DNA from: Armatimonadota bacterium
GTDB lineage: Bacteria; Armatimonadota; Zipacnadia; Zipacnadales; UBA11051
Direction: 5' to 3'
Length of the DNA: 5,340 bases
NCBI GenBank assembly: GCA_003542955.1
Contig: DPJP01000439.1
Location: 3,995-9,334 of the forward strand
Shown: in pieces, positions 1 through 5,340 of the stretch
Position numbering within the stretch: position 1 is the stretch's first letter
Layout of the letters: the number at the start of each line of letters is the position of its first letter
Notes under the pieces: generated by a model
What the model saw: only the letters and a program-made list of their open reading frames with translations
The model's database searches: none
What the model was told of the DNA's origin: nothing
Position numbers and translations under genes: made by a program

Positions 1-134
1 GCGACTACCCGGCGGTGAGTATACAACTCGATGCGGAGGCGCCGGCGGTCGAGCGAATGCGGATGAGCTTTGCGGCCCGGGGTGAAAAGGAAGTGCTGGT
101 GATCCCGGAGCTGGAGGTCTGGGCGCGGCAGTAG
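1..134 (+). CDS. 3' end of an unidentified protein gene (partial)
   Basis: An open frame enters from the left edge (first full codon at base 3) and ends at a TAG at 132-134, giving the last 43 residues. In 34 of the 43 codons the third base is G or C, as expected for a real gene in this GC-rich DNA. The visible tail alternates hydrophobic and polar residues (for example EVLVIPELEVW), which suggests beta strands, perhaps a C-terminal beta-sandwich. I do not recognise the family from so short a piece. The stop lies 30 bp before the URO-D gene start on the same strand, so the two could form one transcript. The reality of the coding frame is fairly likely; the function is unknown. Confidence 0.6.
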   Translation, partial: DYPAVSIQLDAEAPAVERMRMSFAARGEKEVLVIPELEVWARQ

Positions 135-151
135 CGCCCGCACACACATTC

Positions 152-157
152 GGAGGG
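152..157 (+). promoter_or_regulatory. Shine-Dalgarno site of the URO-D family gene
   Basis: GGAGGG lies 7 bases before the ATG at 165. This spacing supports 165 as the start codon. No separate promoter is evident in the 30-bp gap after the preceding stop codon. Confidence 0.75.
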
Positions 158-164
158 ACGATCG

Positions 165-1223
165 ATGACAGGCAAAGAGCGCTGCCTGGCCGCCATCAAT
201 CTGGAGCCGACGGATCGCATCCCGCAGACCGAGTACTGCAGCAACTGGGAGTTGATCCGGCGACTGACTGGGCTTGACCCGGCCGACCCACAACAGGCCG
301 CACAGGCACGGCTGGAGTTCTATCGCGCAATAGACCTCAACTTCGTCTTCAGCACCTCCGGGGAGCCGTCCTTCAGGGGCGACCGGGGCCGCAGGTCCGA
401 CATGGGCCATGCGGTCTTCCTCGAGGGCGGCGTCGACAAGCGCGAGACCGTGCACCTGCCCTTCCGCACGCCCGAGGAGGTGCTGGCGTTCGACTTCGTC
501 GAGGAATACGGGCTCTACGAGGACGAGGACGAGCTGCTGCGCTTCTACGAGGACCATTACCAGAGCTGGTGGGATGCCTCGGACGGCTACTTCCAGCCGG
601 TGGGTTTCTATGAGACGATGATCTCCGGCTGCATTGCCGCCTTCGGCTGGGACATGTTCCTGATGGCCGTGGGCGTCGACCCCGATGGCTTCGACCGGGT
701 GCTGCAGAGCCTGCTCGAGCTGAACCTGCAGCTGTACCGGACGCTGGCGAAGACCTCCTCACCGGTGTTTCTCTGCCATGACGACATGGTCTGGACGGAG
801 GGGGCGATCTTCCACCCGGACTGGTACCGCAAGTACGTGTTCCCGAAATACCGGAAGCTCTGGGAGCCCATCAAGGAGTCGGGCAAGAAGATCCTGTTCT
901 GCTCGGATGGCGACTTCACCGAGTTTGTCGATGACTTCGTCGACTGCGGCGCCGATGGGTTGATCTTCGAGCCGATGACCGACTTCGACATGGTCTGTGA
1001 GAAGTACGGGCAGACGCACTGCATCATCAGCAGCAAGGTCGATTGCCGGACCCTGACCTTCGGCACGAGGGAGCAGATCAAGGCGGAGGTGGACGCCACC
1101 TTTGCCATCGCGCGGGACCTGCCCGGCTTCATCATGGCAGTTGGCAATCACCTGCCATCGAACATTCCGGTGGACAACGCGCTCTATTACCTGGACCTGT
1201 GCCGGGAGTACCGCGAGCGCTAG
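165..1223 (+). CDS. Uroporphyrinogen decarboxylase (URO-D) superfamily protein, non-HemE
   Basis: This 352-residue soluble protein looks like the URO-D superfamily: a TIM-barrel fold that includes HemE and the methyltransferases of corrinoid-dependent methyl-transfer systems (MtaA, CmuA type). Visible family features are the N-terminal MTGKERCLAAI...EPTDRIP opening (residues 1-20), the DD pair at 206-207, a HPDWYRKYVFPKYRKLW helix near 217-233, FCSDGD at 245-250, CGADGLIFEP at 261-270, KVDCRTLTFGT at 291-301, and a GNHLPSNIPVDN tail at 327-338. It lacks the N-terminal RQAGR-type motif of HemE, so a role in haem synthesis is unlikely. At the position where relatives carry a histidine (HSDG or HSCG) it has Cys246. 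The third zinc-ligand position of MtaA-type enzymes, usually GCG, reads GNH here. Length is normal for the family, and no signal peptide or membrane segment is seen. No corrinoid protein or activase gene is in the window, so the substrate is unknown. Family membership is confident; the reaction is not. Confidence 0.9.
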   Translation: MTGKERCLAAINLEPTDRIPQTEYCSNWELIRRLTGLDPADPQQAAQARLEFYRAIDLNFVFSTSGEPSFRGDRGRRSDMGHAVFLEGGVDKRETVHLPFRTPEEVLAFDFVEEYGLYEDEDELLRFYEDHYQSWWDASDGYFQPVGFYETMISGCIAAFGWDMFLMAVGVDPDGFDRVLQSLLELNLQLYRTLAKTSSPVFLCHDDMVWTEGAIFHPDWYRKYVFPKYRKLWEPIKESGKKILFCSDGDFTEFVDDFVDCGADGLIFEPMTDFDMVCEKYGQTHCIISSKVDCRTLTFGTREQIKAEVDATFAIARDLPGFIMAVGNHLPSNIPVDNALYYLDLCREYRER

Positions 1224-1230
1224 ACGCCGA

Positions 1231-1244
1231 ACTCCGGACTCCGG
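1231..1244. repeat. Tandem 7-bp repeat just after the URO-D gene
   Basis: ACTCCGG occurs twice in direct succession (1231-1237 and 1238-1244), starting 7 bp after the URO-D stop codon. The second copy, extended by one base (ACTCCGGC, 1238-1245), is also the left arm of an inverted repeat with 1307-1314. Two copies of a short GC-rich word could arise by chance or slippage. Confidence 0.5.
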
Positions 1245-1314
1245 CGCCCTGTCGGGCCGTGACAGTGCAGCAGCGATGGTGGCCGGCACGTATGGAACGT
1301 GCGCGGGCCGGAGT
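1238..1314. repeat. 8-bp inverted repeat enclosing the intergenic hairpin
   Basis: ACTCCGGC at 1238-1245 is the exact reverse complement of GCCGGAGT at 1307-1314, with 61 bases between the arms. The pair brackets most of the intergenic stretch and shares bases 1307-1309 with the outer stem of the hairpin at 1281-1309, so the two folds would compete. This could be a transcript-end structure or a regulatory switch, but GC-rich 8-mers recur by chance and no function is shown. Confidence 0.4.
1281..1309 (+). other. Strong intergenic hairpin, possible terminator or leader structure
   Basis: GCACGT (1286-1291) and ACGTGC (1297-1302) form a perfect 6-bp stem with a 5-base loop, ATGGA. Outer pairing continues as GGCCG (1281-1285) against CGG and CC (1304-1306 and 1308-1309), giving about 11 bp in total with two single-base G bulges. 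No T-run follows, so it is not a classical intrinsic terminator. It could still end or pause the URO-D transcript, or act in the 5' leader of the kinase gene, whose GTG lies 24 bp downstream. The CACGT/ACGTG dyad could alternatively be a protein-binding site. Confidence 0.45.
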
Positions 1315-1333
1315 GTGCGGGGGTGCGTGAACC

Positions 1334-3763
1334 GTGTCACACCCGGGAAGCGACCACAATGGTCGGGGACTGGATGAGGGGCTTCGGCGGCTGCTCGAGG
1401 ACCTCGCCGGGACGCATGCCGATGGGCTTGCCGAGAGTACGAGAGGCCTGCTCAGTCAGTTGTGTGAGCAACTGAGCGAAATGGGCCTGGACCCCACGCA
1501 GGCTGACACCAAGCGTCCTCCCGGTTTCGAGGCGATGCTGCTGGACCACATCGGCGACCAGTTGACGGCCACCGACATGGAAGGCCGGATAACCTACGTC
1601 AATGAGGCCCAGTGCCGGACGCTGAGGCGCACGCGTGAGGAACTGCTCGGCCTGACCGTCCACGACTACGGAGAGGACCCCGGCCGGGGCGCGACACAGG
1701 ATGAGATCATCCGCATCACCCGCGAGCAGGGCGAGTGGCGCGGTGAGGTCATCAACTACGCGGCAGACGGCTCTGAGATCGTCATCGAGTCTCACACCTG
1801 GGTTGTGTACGACCCGGGTGGCAATCCCATCGGCATGTGCGGGATCGGCCGTGATATCACCCGGCGCAAGCAGGCCGAGGTAGCTCTGGCGGAACAGAAA
1901 CACCTCCTGCAGGTTATCCTCGATGCACTCCCCGATGCCGTGGCCGTTCTGAGGCCCGATCACAGCGTGGTCTCCTGCAACCGGGCCGGTGAGGAGCTGC
2001 CGGGGCGGCCGATGCGAGAGGCGGCCGGGCTGAAGTGCTACGAACTGCTCGGACGCGACGGCCTGTGCGAGGAGTGCCCGGTGGATATGGCGATTGCGAC
2101 CGGCGCGATGCAGTCGGTTCAGCTGCACATTGCCGAACTCGGACTGTGGTTCGAGGAGCGGTGCGTGCCGGTCGTCGACGAGCAGGGTGATGTCTCGCTT
2201 ATTGTGATTCAGTTGCGCGATGTCACCAGGCGCAGGCGGGCCCAGCAGGAGCGCGAACGACTCGCGAGGGCGGTTGAGCAGACGGCGGAGACGGTGCTGA
2301 TAACCGATGCGGCCGGGACTATCACCTACGTCAACCCTGCCTTTGAGAAGACCACAGGCTACAGCAGGAGTGAAGCAATCGGCCAGAACCCGCGGATACT
2401 CAGGAGCGGAGAGCACGATGCGGCATTCTATGAGCAGATGTGGGGCGCACTGGCCGCGGGCGAGGTCTGGGCGGGCCGGATCACCAACCGGAAGAAGGAT
2501 GGGACGCTCTACCTCGAGGATGCGGTGATCTCGCCGATGCGTAGCACGGAGGGCGAGATCGTCAGCTACGTCGCGGTGAAGCGAGACATCACCGAGCACG
2601 TGAGACTCGCCGAGCACGTTCAGCAGGCGCAGAGGGTCGAGTCGATCGGCAGGCTGGCCGCCGGTGTTGCTCACGACTTCAACAACATGCTCTCCCCGAT
2701 TCTCGGCTACGCCGATCTGCTGCTGACCCAGTTCCCCGCGTCGGACCCACGCCGGAACCAGCTCGAGCAGATCAAGGCGGCCGCCGAGTCGTCGAGAGAC
2801 CTGGTCGGCCAGCTCCTGGCCTTCAGCCGAAAGCAAGTCCTCAGCGTCGAGCCGCTGGACCTCGGACGTGTCGTGATGGGGCTTGTGAAGATGCTCGAGC
2901 GGACTATCGGCGAGGGCATCACGGTGAAGGTGGATGTCCGGGGCGGACCGGCCGCCGTTGAGGCCGACCCATCCCAGATCGAGCTGGTGCTGATGAACCT
3001 GGCCGTCAACGCCCGCGACGCAATGCCCGACGGGGGAACACTGACGGTGACCGTGGAGGACGCCGTCGTCGCCGAGCAGACTCACCCGGCGCACCCCGAC
3101 CTCGAGCCCGGCCACTACGTTCTGCTCGCCGTGACCGACACCGGCGTCGGCATGGACGAGCAGACGCGGGCACACATCTTCGAGCCGTTCTTCACCACCA
3201 AGCCGCGCGGCCAGGGCACCGGCCTTGGCCTGGCGACGGTCCACGGCATCGTCAACCAGCATGGCGGCCGGGTCTATGCGGAAAGCCGCCCCGGCGCCGG
3301 AACAACATTCAGCATCTACCTGCCAACCTGCACGGACAGGCCGCTCGACGCCGCGAGTGAGCCCGTTCAGGCGGTCGACATCCCGACCGGCGCCGAGACT
3401 GTCATGGTTGTCGAGGACAACCACATGGTGCGTGAACTCGCGCGCACTGTACTCCAGGAGCTGGGCTACGCGCCGGTCACGGCCTCCTCGGGCGAGGACT
3501 GCCTCCGCATCGTCGAGCACCTCGAGCCGGAGATCGACCTGCTGCTCACCGATGTCGTCATGCCGGGCATCAGCGGCATCGAGCTCCATGAGCGCCTCGC
3601 GGCGCGCTACCCGCGTATGCGCGTGGTGTACATGTCGGGGCATGCCGACAGCATCATCGGCAAGCAGGGCGTGACCGGGGAGAACGTGCGCCTGATGCAG
3701 AAGCCTTTCAGCGTGCGCGCGCTCGCGGAGAACATCCGCGCCGCGCTTGATGGAGAGGGTTGA
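1334..3763 (+). CDS. Soluble PAS-PAS-PAS hybrid sensor histidine kinase with C-terminal receiver domain
   Basis: This 809-residue protein is a complete hybrid histidine kinase with no membrane segment, so it should sense a cytoplasmic signal. Order: a helical N-terminus (1-62); PAS1 about 64-178, ending GRDITRRK; PAS2 about 184-300, ending RDVTRRR and carrying C235, C245 and C248; PAS3 about 306-421 (TYVNPAFEKTTGY, then KRDITEH); a short helical linker; HisKA about 437-502 with phospho-acceptor His447 in AGVAHDFNN. The HATPase domain (about 545-665) has N-box NLAVNARDAM (555-564), G1 DTGVGM (602-607), F-box FEPFFTTK and G2 GQGTGLGL (626-633). The receiver (about 688-805) has acidic E694-D695, phospho-acceptor D740 in LLTDVVMPG, S768 and K790. 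All catalytic residues are present. The start is GTG: an in-frame TGA at 1328 rules out anything longer. The only Shine-Dalgarno-like run is GGGGG at 1319-1323, 10 bases upstream, so it is weak. Met50 (ATG 1481) is an alternative start that would keep every domain. No response regulator or HPt gene is visible nearby, so the signal and downstream partner are unknown. Confidence 0.93.
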   Translation: MSHPGSDHNGRGLDEGLRRLLEDLAGTHADGLAESTRGLLSQLCEQLSEMGLDPTQADTKRPPGFEAMLLDHIGDQLTATDMEGRITYVNEAQCRTLRRTREELLGLTVHDYGEDPGRGATQDEIIRITREQGEWRGEVINYAADGSEIVIESHTWVVYDPGGNPIGMCGIGRDITRRKQAEVALAEQKHLLQVILDALPDAVAVLRPDHSVVSCNRAGEELPGRPMREAAGLKCYELLGRDGLCEECPVDMAIATGAMQSVQLHIAELGLWFEERCVPVVDEQGDVSLIVIQLRDVTRRRRAQQERERLARAVEQTAETVLITDAAGTITYVNPAFEKTTGYSRSEAIGQNPRILRSGEHDAAFYEQMWGALAAGEVWAGRITNRKKDGTLYLEDAVISPMRSTEGEIVSYVAVKRDITEHVRLAEHVQQAQRVESIGRLAAGVAHDFNNMLSPILGYADLLLTQFPASDPRRNQLEQIKAAAESSRDLVGQLLAFSRKQVLSVEPLDLGRVVMGLVKMLERTIGEGITVKVDVRGGPAAVEADPSQIELVLMNLAVNARDAMPDGGTLTVTVEDAVVAEQTHPAHPDLEPGHYVLLAVTDTGVGMDEQTRAHIFEPFFTTKPRGQGTGLGLATVHGIVNQHGGRVYAESRPGAGTTFSIYLPTCTDRPLDAASEPVQAVDIPTGAETVMVVEDNHMVRELARTVLQELGYAPVTASSGEDCLRIVEHLEPEIDLLLTDVVMPGISGIELHERLAARYPRMRVVYMSGHADSIIGKQGVTGENVRLMQKPFSVRALAENIRAALDGEG

Positions 3764-3775
3764 CGTGTCGTCGGG

Positions 3776-5152
3776 CTATCCGGCCCCGGGCATCGGGTCC
3801 ATCTGCGCCGGGGTCTTTGGCGCGACGTAGCTGTTCTGTGGCGTTACGTCAAACCGTAGCGACTCCACGAGTGCCTGGTTCTCAGGCTTGGCGAGGAAGT
3901 CGGCGATGAGCCCGGTCTCGGCCGGCTGCCCGCCCTGCCATCGCGGGTAGAGCAGGTATTTCGCTTCCAGCCATTCCATTGCCACAATGCCCCCCTGCCA
4001 GGCATGGTCCCGCCGCTCGAGTCGCTCCTGCTGTAGAGGACCCTCGAAGGCCAGCGTATAGATGCGCTCATCGAAGGGCGCAAGCCACGCCGCCAGGTAC
4101 CTCTGATCCTCCATCGGTGTGCCGTCCACGCGTCGCCACACGGGGTTGGCCAGGTCGCCGTTCCAGCACATCTTGACCTGCGTGTTGGCGAAGCGCTGCA
4201 TGTCGGTGGCATCGAAGACCAGGCCGTGCTGGTACAGCGCCACGGCGAACTGCACCGAGAGGTTGTAGTAGGCGCCGCGATGCTCCGTGCCGATCCAGTG
4301 TTTCCATGCTTCGGGCTTATCGGGGTTGATGTCCCAGGCGCCGGCGGGGTTGAGGTAGTTCCACTCATAGTGATCGTCGACAAGGGTCATGTTGTGCTTG
4401 AAGCGGGTGCCGAGCTTGATGGCCTTGACGAGGTAGTCCTCGCGTCCGGTGGCGGCATACAGGTGCAGCAGCACCCGGCAGAGCTTCGAGAGCTTGTTAT
4501 GGGGCTGGGTCAGGTTCCCCTTGACCGGGTGGAGGTCCGGGTGCGTCGTGTAAACCGCGCCACCTGTGCCCAGGTCGCGATATGAACCGCGCGCCTCCCA
4601 CTTGTCCACCAGCTCCTGCGCAAGGGCCAGGTACTCACTCACTTTCGCGCCGTAGGTCGCCTGCAGGGCCTCGTCGCCCTCGACCACGCGGGCGAAATCG
4701 GCGAGCATGCCGGCGATCTGGAAGCTCGTGATCTGCACGTCGACGGCGCGGTCCGGGTGCTCGGGATGGCGGAACAGGTCATACGCCAGTCCGTACCAGC
4801 CTCGCTTGCCGTCAGGGCCGGTAGTGAGCTGGTCGCAGAGCGTGTCCATGCGCTCGACGAACATGTCCAGGTACTTCGGGTCCGCGGTCAGCAGGTAGGC
4901 CACGTAGGCCACGCGGATGTACTGCGAGCCCTGCCAGACGATGTCCTCCGGCTGCGCGGCGAACTGGGCCATACGCTCCGGCGTGCAGTAGGCTCCGAGC
5001 GTCTCGACATGGGCCAGGTAAGCATCGAGTATCTGGCGGTCGATGGGGTCGGTGATCTCGACGGGTGTCACGGTGATTGCTCCTCCCTGTGGCGGGGCGG
5101 AGAGTACACTGCTGCAGAGGACTGCGGCGGCAAGCAACGCGATGGTTCTCAT
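3776..5152 (-). CDS. Secreted hypothetical protein, probable alpha/alpha-toroid (carbohydrate-active type)
   Basis: This 458-residue protein opens with a Sec-type signal peptide: R2, a hydrophobic core (about 4-17, IALLAAAVL) and probable cleavage around residues 18-20, so it should be exported. The mature part is rich in Trp, Tyr and His and has repeated helical hairpins of the form Y-L-x-T-x-D/R-x-x-YL (86-95 and 231-241), as in alpha/alpha-barrel polysaccharide lyases, epimerases and glycosidases. Conserved-looking polar and aromatic clusters that might line an active site are QPHNKLSKL (217-225), HYEWNYLNPAG (261-271), KHWIGTEHRGAYYNL (284-298) and RRDHAWQGG (380-388). The last 20 residues are Pro-rich and probably disordered. 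The ATG at 5150-5152 is favoured by GGAGG 6 bases upstream and by starting exactly at the signal peptide. I cannot place it in a named family. A role in binding or breaking acidic polysaccharide is inferred from fold-like features only. It converges on the kinase gene with a 12-bp gap. Confidence 0.85.
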   Translation of the reverse strand: MRTIALLAAAVLCSSVLSAPPQGGAITVTPVEITDPIDRQILDAYLAHVETLGAYCTPERMAQFAAQPEDIVWQGSQYIRVAYVAYLLTADPKYLDMFVERMDTLCDQLTTGPDGKRGWYGLAYDLFRHPEHPDRAVDVQITSFQIAGMLADFARVVEGDEALQATYGAKVSEYLALAQELVDKWEARGSYRDLGTGGAVYTTHPDLHPVKGNLTQPHNKLSKLCRVLLHLYAATGREDYLVKAIKLGTRFKHNMTLVDDHYEWNYLNPAGAWDINPDKPEAWKHWIGTEHRGAYYNLSVQFAVALYQHGLVFDATDMQRFANTQVKMCWNGDLANPVWRRVDGTPMEDQRYLAAWLAPFDERIYTLAFEGPLQQERLERRDHAWQGGIVAMEWLEAKYLLYPRWQGGQPAETGLIADFLAKPENQALVESLRFDVTPQNSYVAPKTPAQMDPMPGAG

Positions 5153-5158
5153 GATGTG

Positions 5159-5163
5159 CCTCC
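5159..5163 (-). promoter_or_regulatory. Shine-Dalgarno site of the secreted-protein gene
   Basis: On the - strand GGAGG (CCTCC at 5159-5163 on +) sits 6 bases before the ATG at 5152-5150. This is close to ideal spacing and fixes the start at the beginning of the signal peptide. Confidence 0.8.
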
Positions 5164-5188
5164 GTGGGTGGGGTGGGTCGGTTGGCCT

Positions 5189-5198
5189 GCCTCACCCC
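5189..5198 (-). repeat. Direct repeat copy 1 (GGGGTGAGGC on the - strand)
   Basis: GCCTCACCCC on + here is identical to bases 5265-5274, 76 bp away and in the same orientation. Both copies lie upstream of the secreted-protein gene, this one about 36 bp before its start codon. A paired operator is possible, but the words are GC-rich and the match stops at exactly 10 bp. Confidence 0.4.
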
Positions 5199-5214
5199 TC
5201 GGCCTGTTGCTCCG

Positions 5215-5239
5215 AGAACCGGGCGAGGAGGCGGGTTCT
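5215..5239. repeat. Small inverted repeat in the leader of the secreted-protein gene
   Basis: AGAACC (5215-5220) and GGTTCT (5234-5239) are perfect reverse complements with a 13-base spacer. They lie between the two direct repeats at 5189 and 5265, about 62-87 bp upstream of the - strand start codon, where an operator would be plausible. The arms do not extend beyond 6 bp, so chance is a real alternative. Confidence 0.3.
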
Positions 5240-5264
5240 GAAGCCGTCTATCGCTCCCCGTCCG

Positions 5265-5274
5265 GCCTCACCCC
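5265..5274 (-). repeat. Direct repeat copy 2 (GGGGTGAGGC on the - strand)
   Basis: Second exact copy of the 10-mer found at 5189-5198. It overlaps the C-rich tract at 5271-5282 on + (two C-runs of six and five bases around one G), so part of the match may reflect low-complexity sequence. Confidence 0.35.
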
Positions 5275-5289
5275 CCGCCCCCATACGCG

Positions 5290-5340
5290 CTAACTTAAGG
5301 TGCGCGGGGTGTCCTGGAGGGGCCGCTCGAAGGAGGGCCG
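5290..5340 (-). CDS. Possible C-terminal end of a - strand gene (partial)
   Basis: Reading the - strand from the right edge, one frame gives 16 residues (RPSFERPLQDTPRTLS) and then TAG at 5292-5290. In the first 14 codons every third base is G or C, the bias expected of a coding frame here. If real, its gene lies upstream of the secreted-protein gene on the same strand, with 137 bp between them. The piece is too short to identify and the same bases allow other readings (a + strand Shine-Dalgarno-like GAAGGAGGG at 5329-5337), so this is a weak call. Confidence 0.3.
   Translation of the reverse strand, partial: RPSFERPLQDTPRTLS

Noticed and set aside
165..1223. Annotation of the URO-D protein as HemE (haem biosynthesis).
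   Set aside because: The HemE N-terminal RQAGR-type motif is absent and the barrel motifs match the broader superfamily instead.
608..1340. Two - strand frames (179 and 193 codons) antisense to the URO-D gene.
   Set aside because: They lie opposite a well-supported family protein and have no domain or ribosome site; they are shadows of GC-rich coding DNA.
1337..3643. A 768-codon open frame on the - strand across nearly the whole kinase gene.
   Set aside because: Its product is rich in Arg, His, Asp and Val without recognisable domains, while the + strand frame has every kinase motif. Long antisense frames are expected opposite a GC-rich coding sequence.
5114..5122. A lipoprotein signal at Cys13 of the secreted protein.
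   Set aside because: The residues before the cysteine are A-V-L; a lipobox needs a small residue (Gly, Ala or Ser) directly before it, so ordinary signal peptidase cleavage is more likely.
5271..5282. The C-rich tract as a - strand G-quadruplex.
   Set aside because: Only two long G-runs are adjacent; the next run of four (5256-5259) is 11 bases away, so the canonical pattern of four runs with short loops is not met.
4757..5293. A 178-codon + strand frame over the start of the secreted-protein gene and its leader.
   Set aside because: It is opposite a frame with a signal peptide and a well-placed ribosome site, shows no recognisable domain, and has no convincing ribosome site of its own.
5291..5298. 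TAACTTAA as a promoter -10 element for a + strand gene.
   Set aside because: It matches TATAAT at only three of six positions and no -35-like sequence lies at the right distance in the C-rich stretch upstream.

Overview
The window is a GC-rich bacterial chromosome fragment (roughly two thirds G+C by eye) with three complete genes, a 3' gene fragment at the left edge and a possible 3' gene fragment at the right edge. No RNA gene, CRISPR array, insertion sequence or transposase is visible. The mix of a divergent URO-D superfamily protein, a soluble multi-PAS hybrid kinase and a secreted helical-barrel protein suggests an environmental bacterium of the Armatimonadota, Planctomycetota or a neighbouring candidate phylum. 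That is a family-level impression, not something the sequence proves.

Layout: (1) 1-134, + strand, the last 43 codons of an unidentified gene. (2) 165-1223, + strand, a 352-residue URO-D superfamily protein behind a good Shine-Dalgarno site. It is not canonical HemE and lacks the usual metal-ligand histidine. (3) 1224-1333, a structured intergenic stretch with a tandem 7-mer, a bulged hairpin and a nested 8-bp inverted repeat. (4) 1334-3763, + strand, a GTG-started 809-residue cytoplasmic hybrid sensor kinase: PAS-PAS-PAS-HisKA-HATPase-receiver. (5) 3776-5152, - strand, a 458-residue exported protein that looks like an alpha/alpha-toroid carbohydrate-active protein. It converges on the kinase with only 12 bp between stop codons. 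(6) 5153-5289, leader of that gene, with a 10-bp direct repeat and a small inverted repeat. (7) 5290-5340, either the C-terminus of another - strand gene or the leader of a + strand gene beyond the edge.

How they work together: the left-edge gene and the URO-D gene are close enough (30 bp) to be cotranscribed. The kinase is separated by a 110-bp structured gap and may be its own unit. The exported protein is on the opposite strand. Nothing seen ties the kinase to either neighbour, and it has no partner regulator in the window. I found no clear new multi-gene system. The most notable points are the histidine-to-cysteine change in the URO-D protein, a cysteine cluster in the second PAS domain, the unassigned secreted protein, and the repeats in the two intergenic regions.
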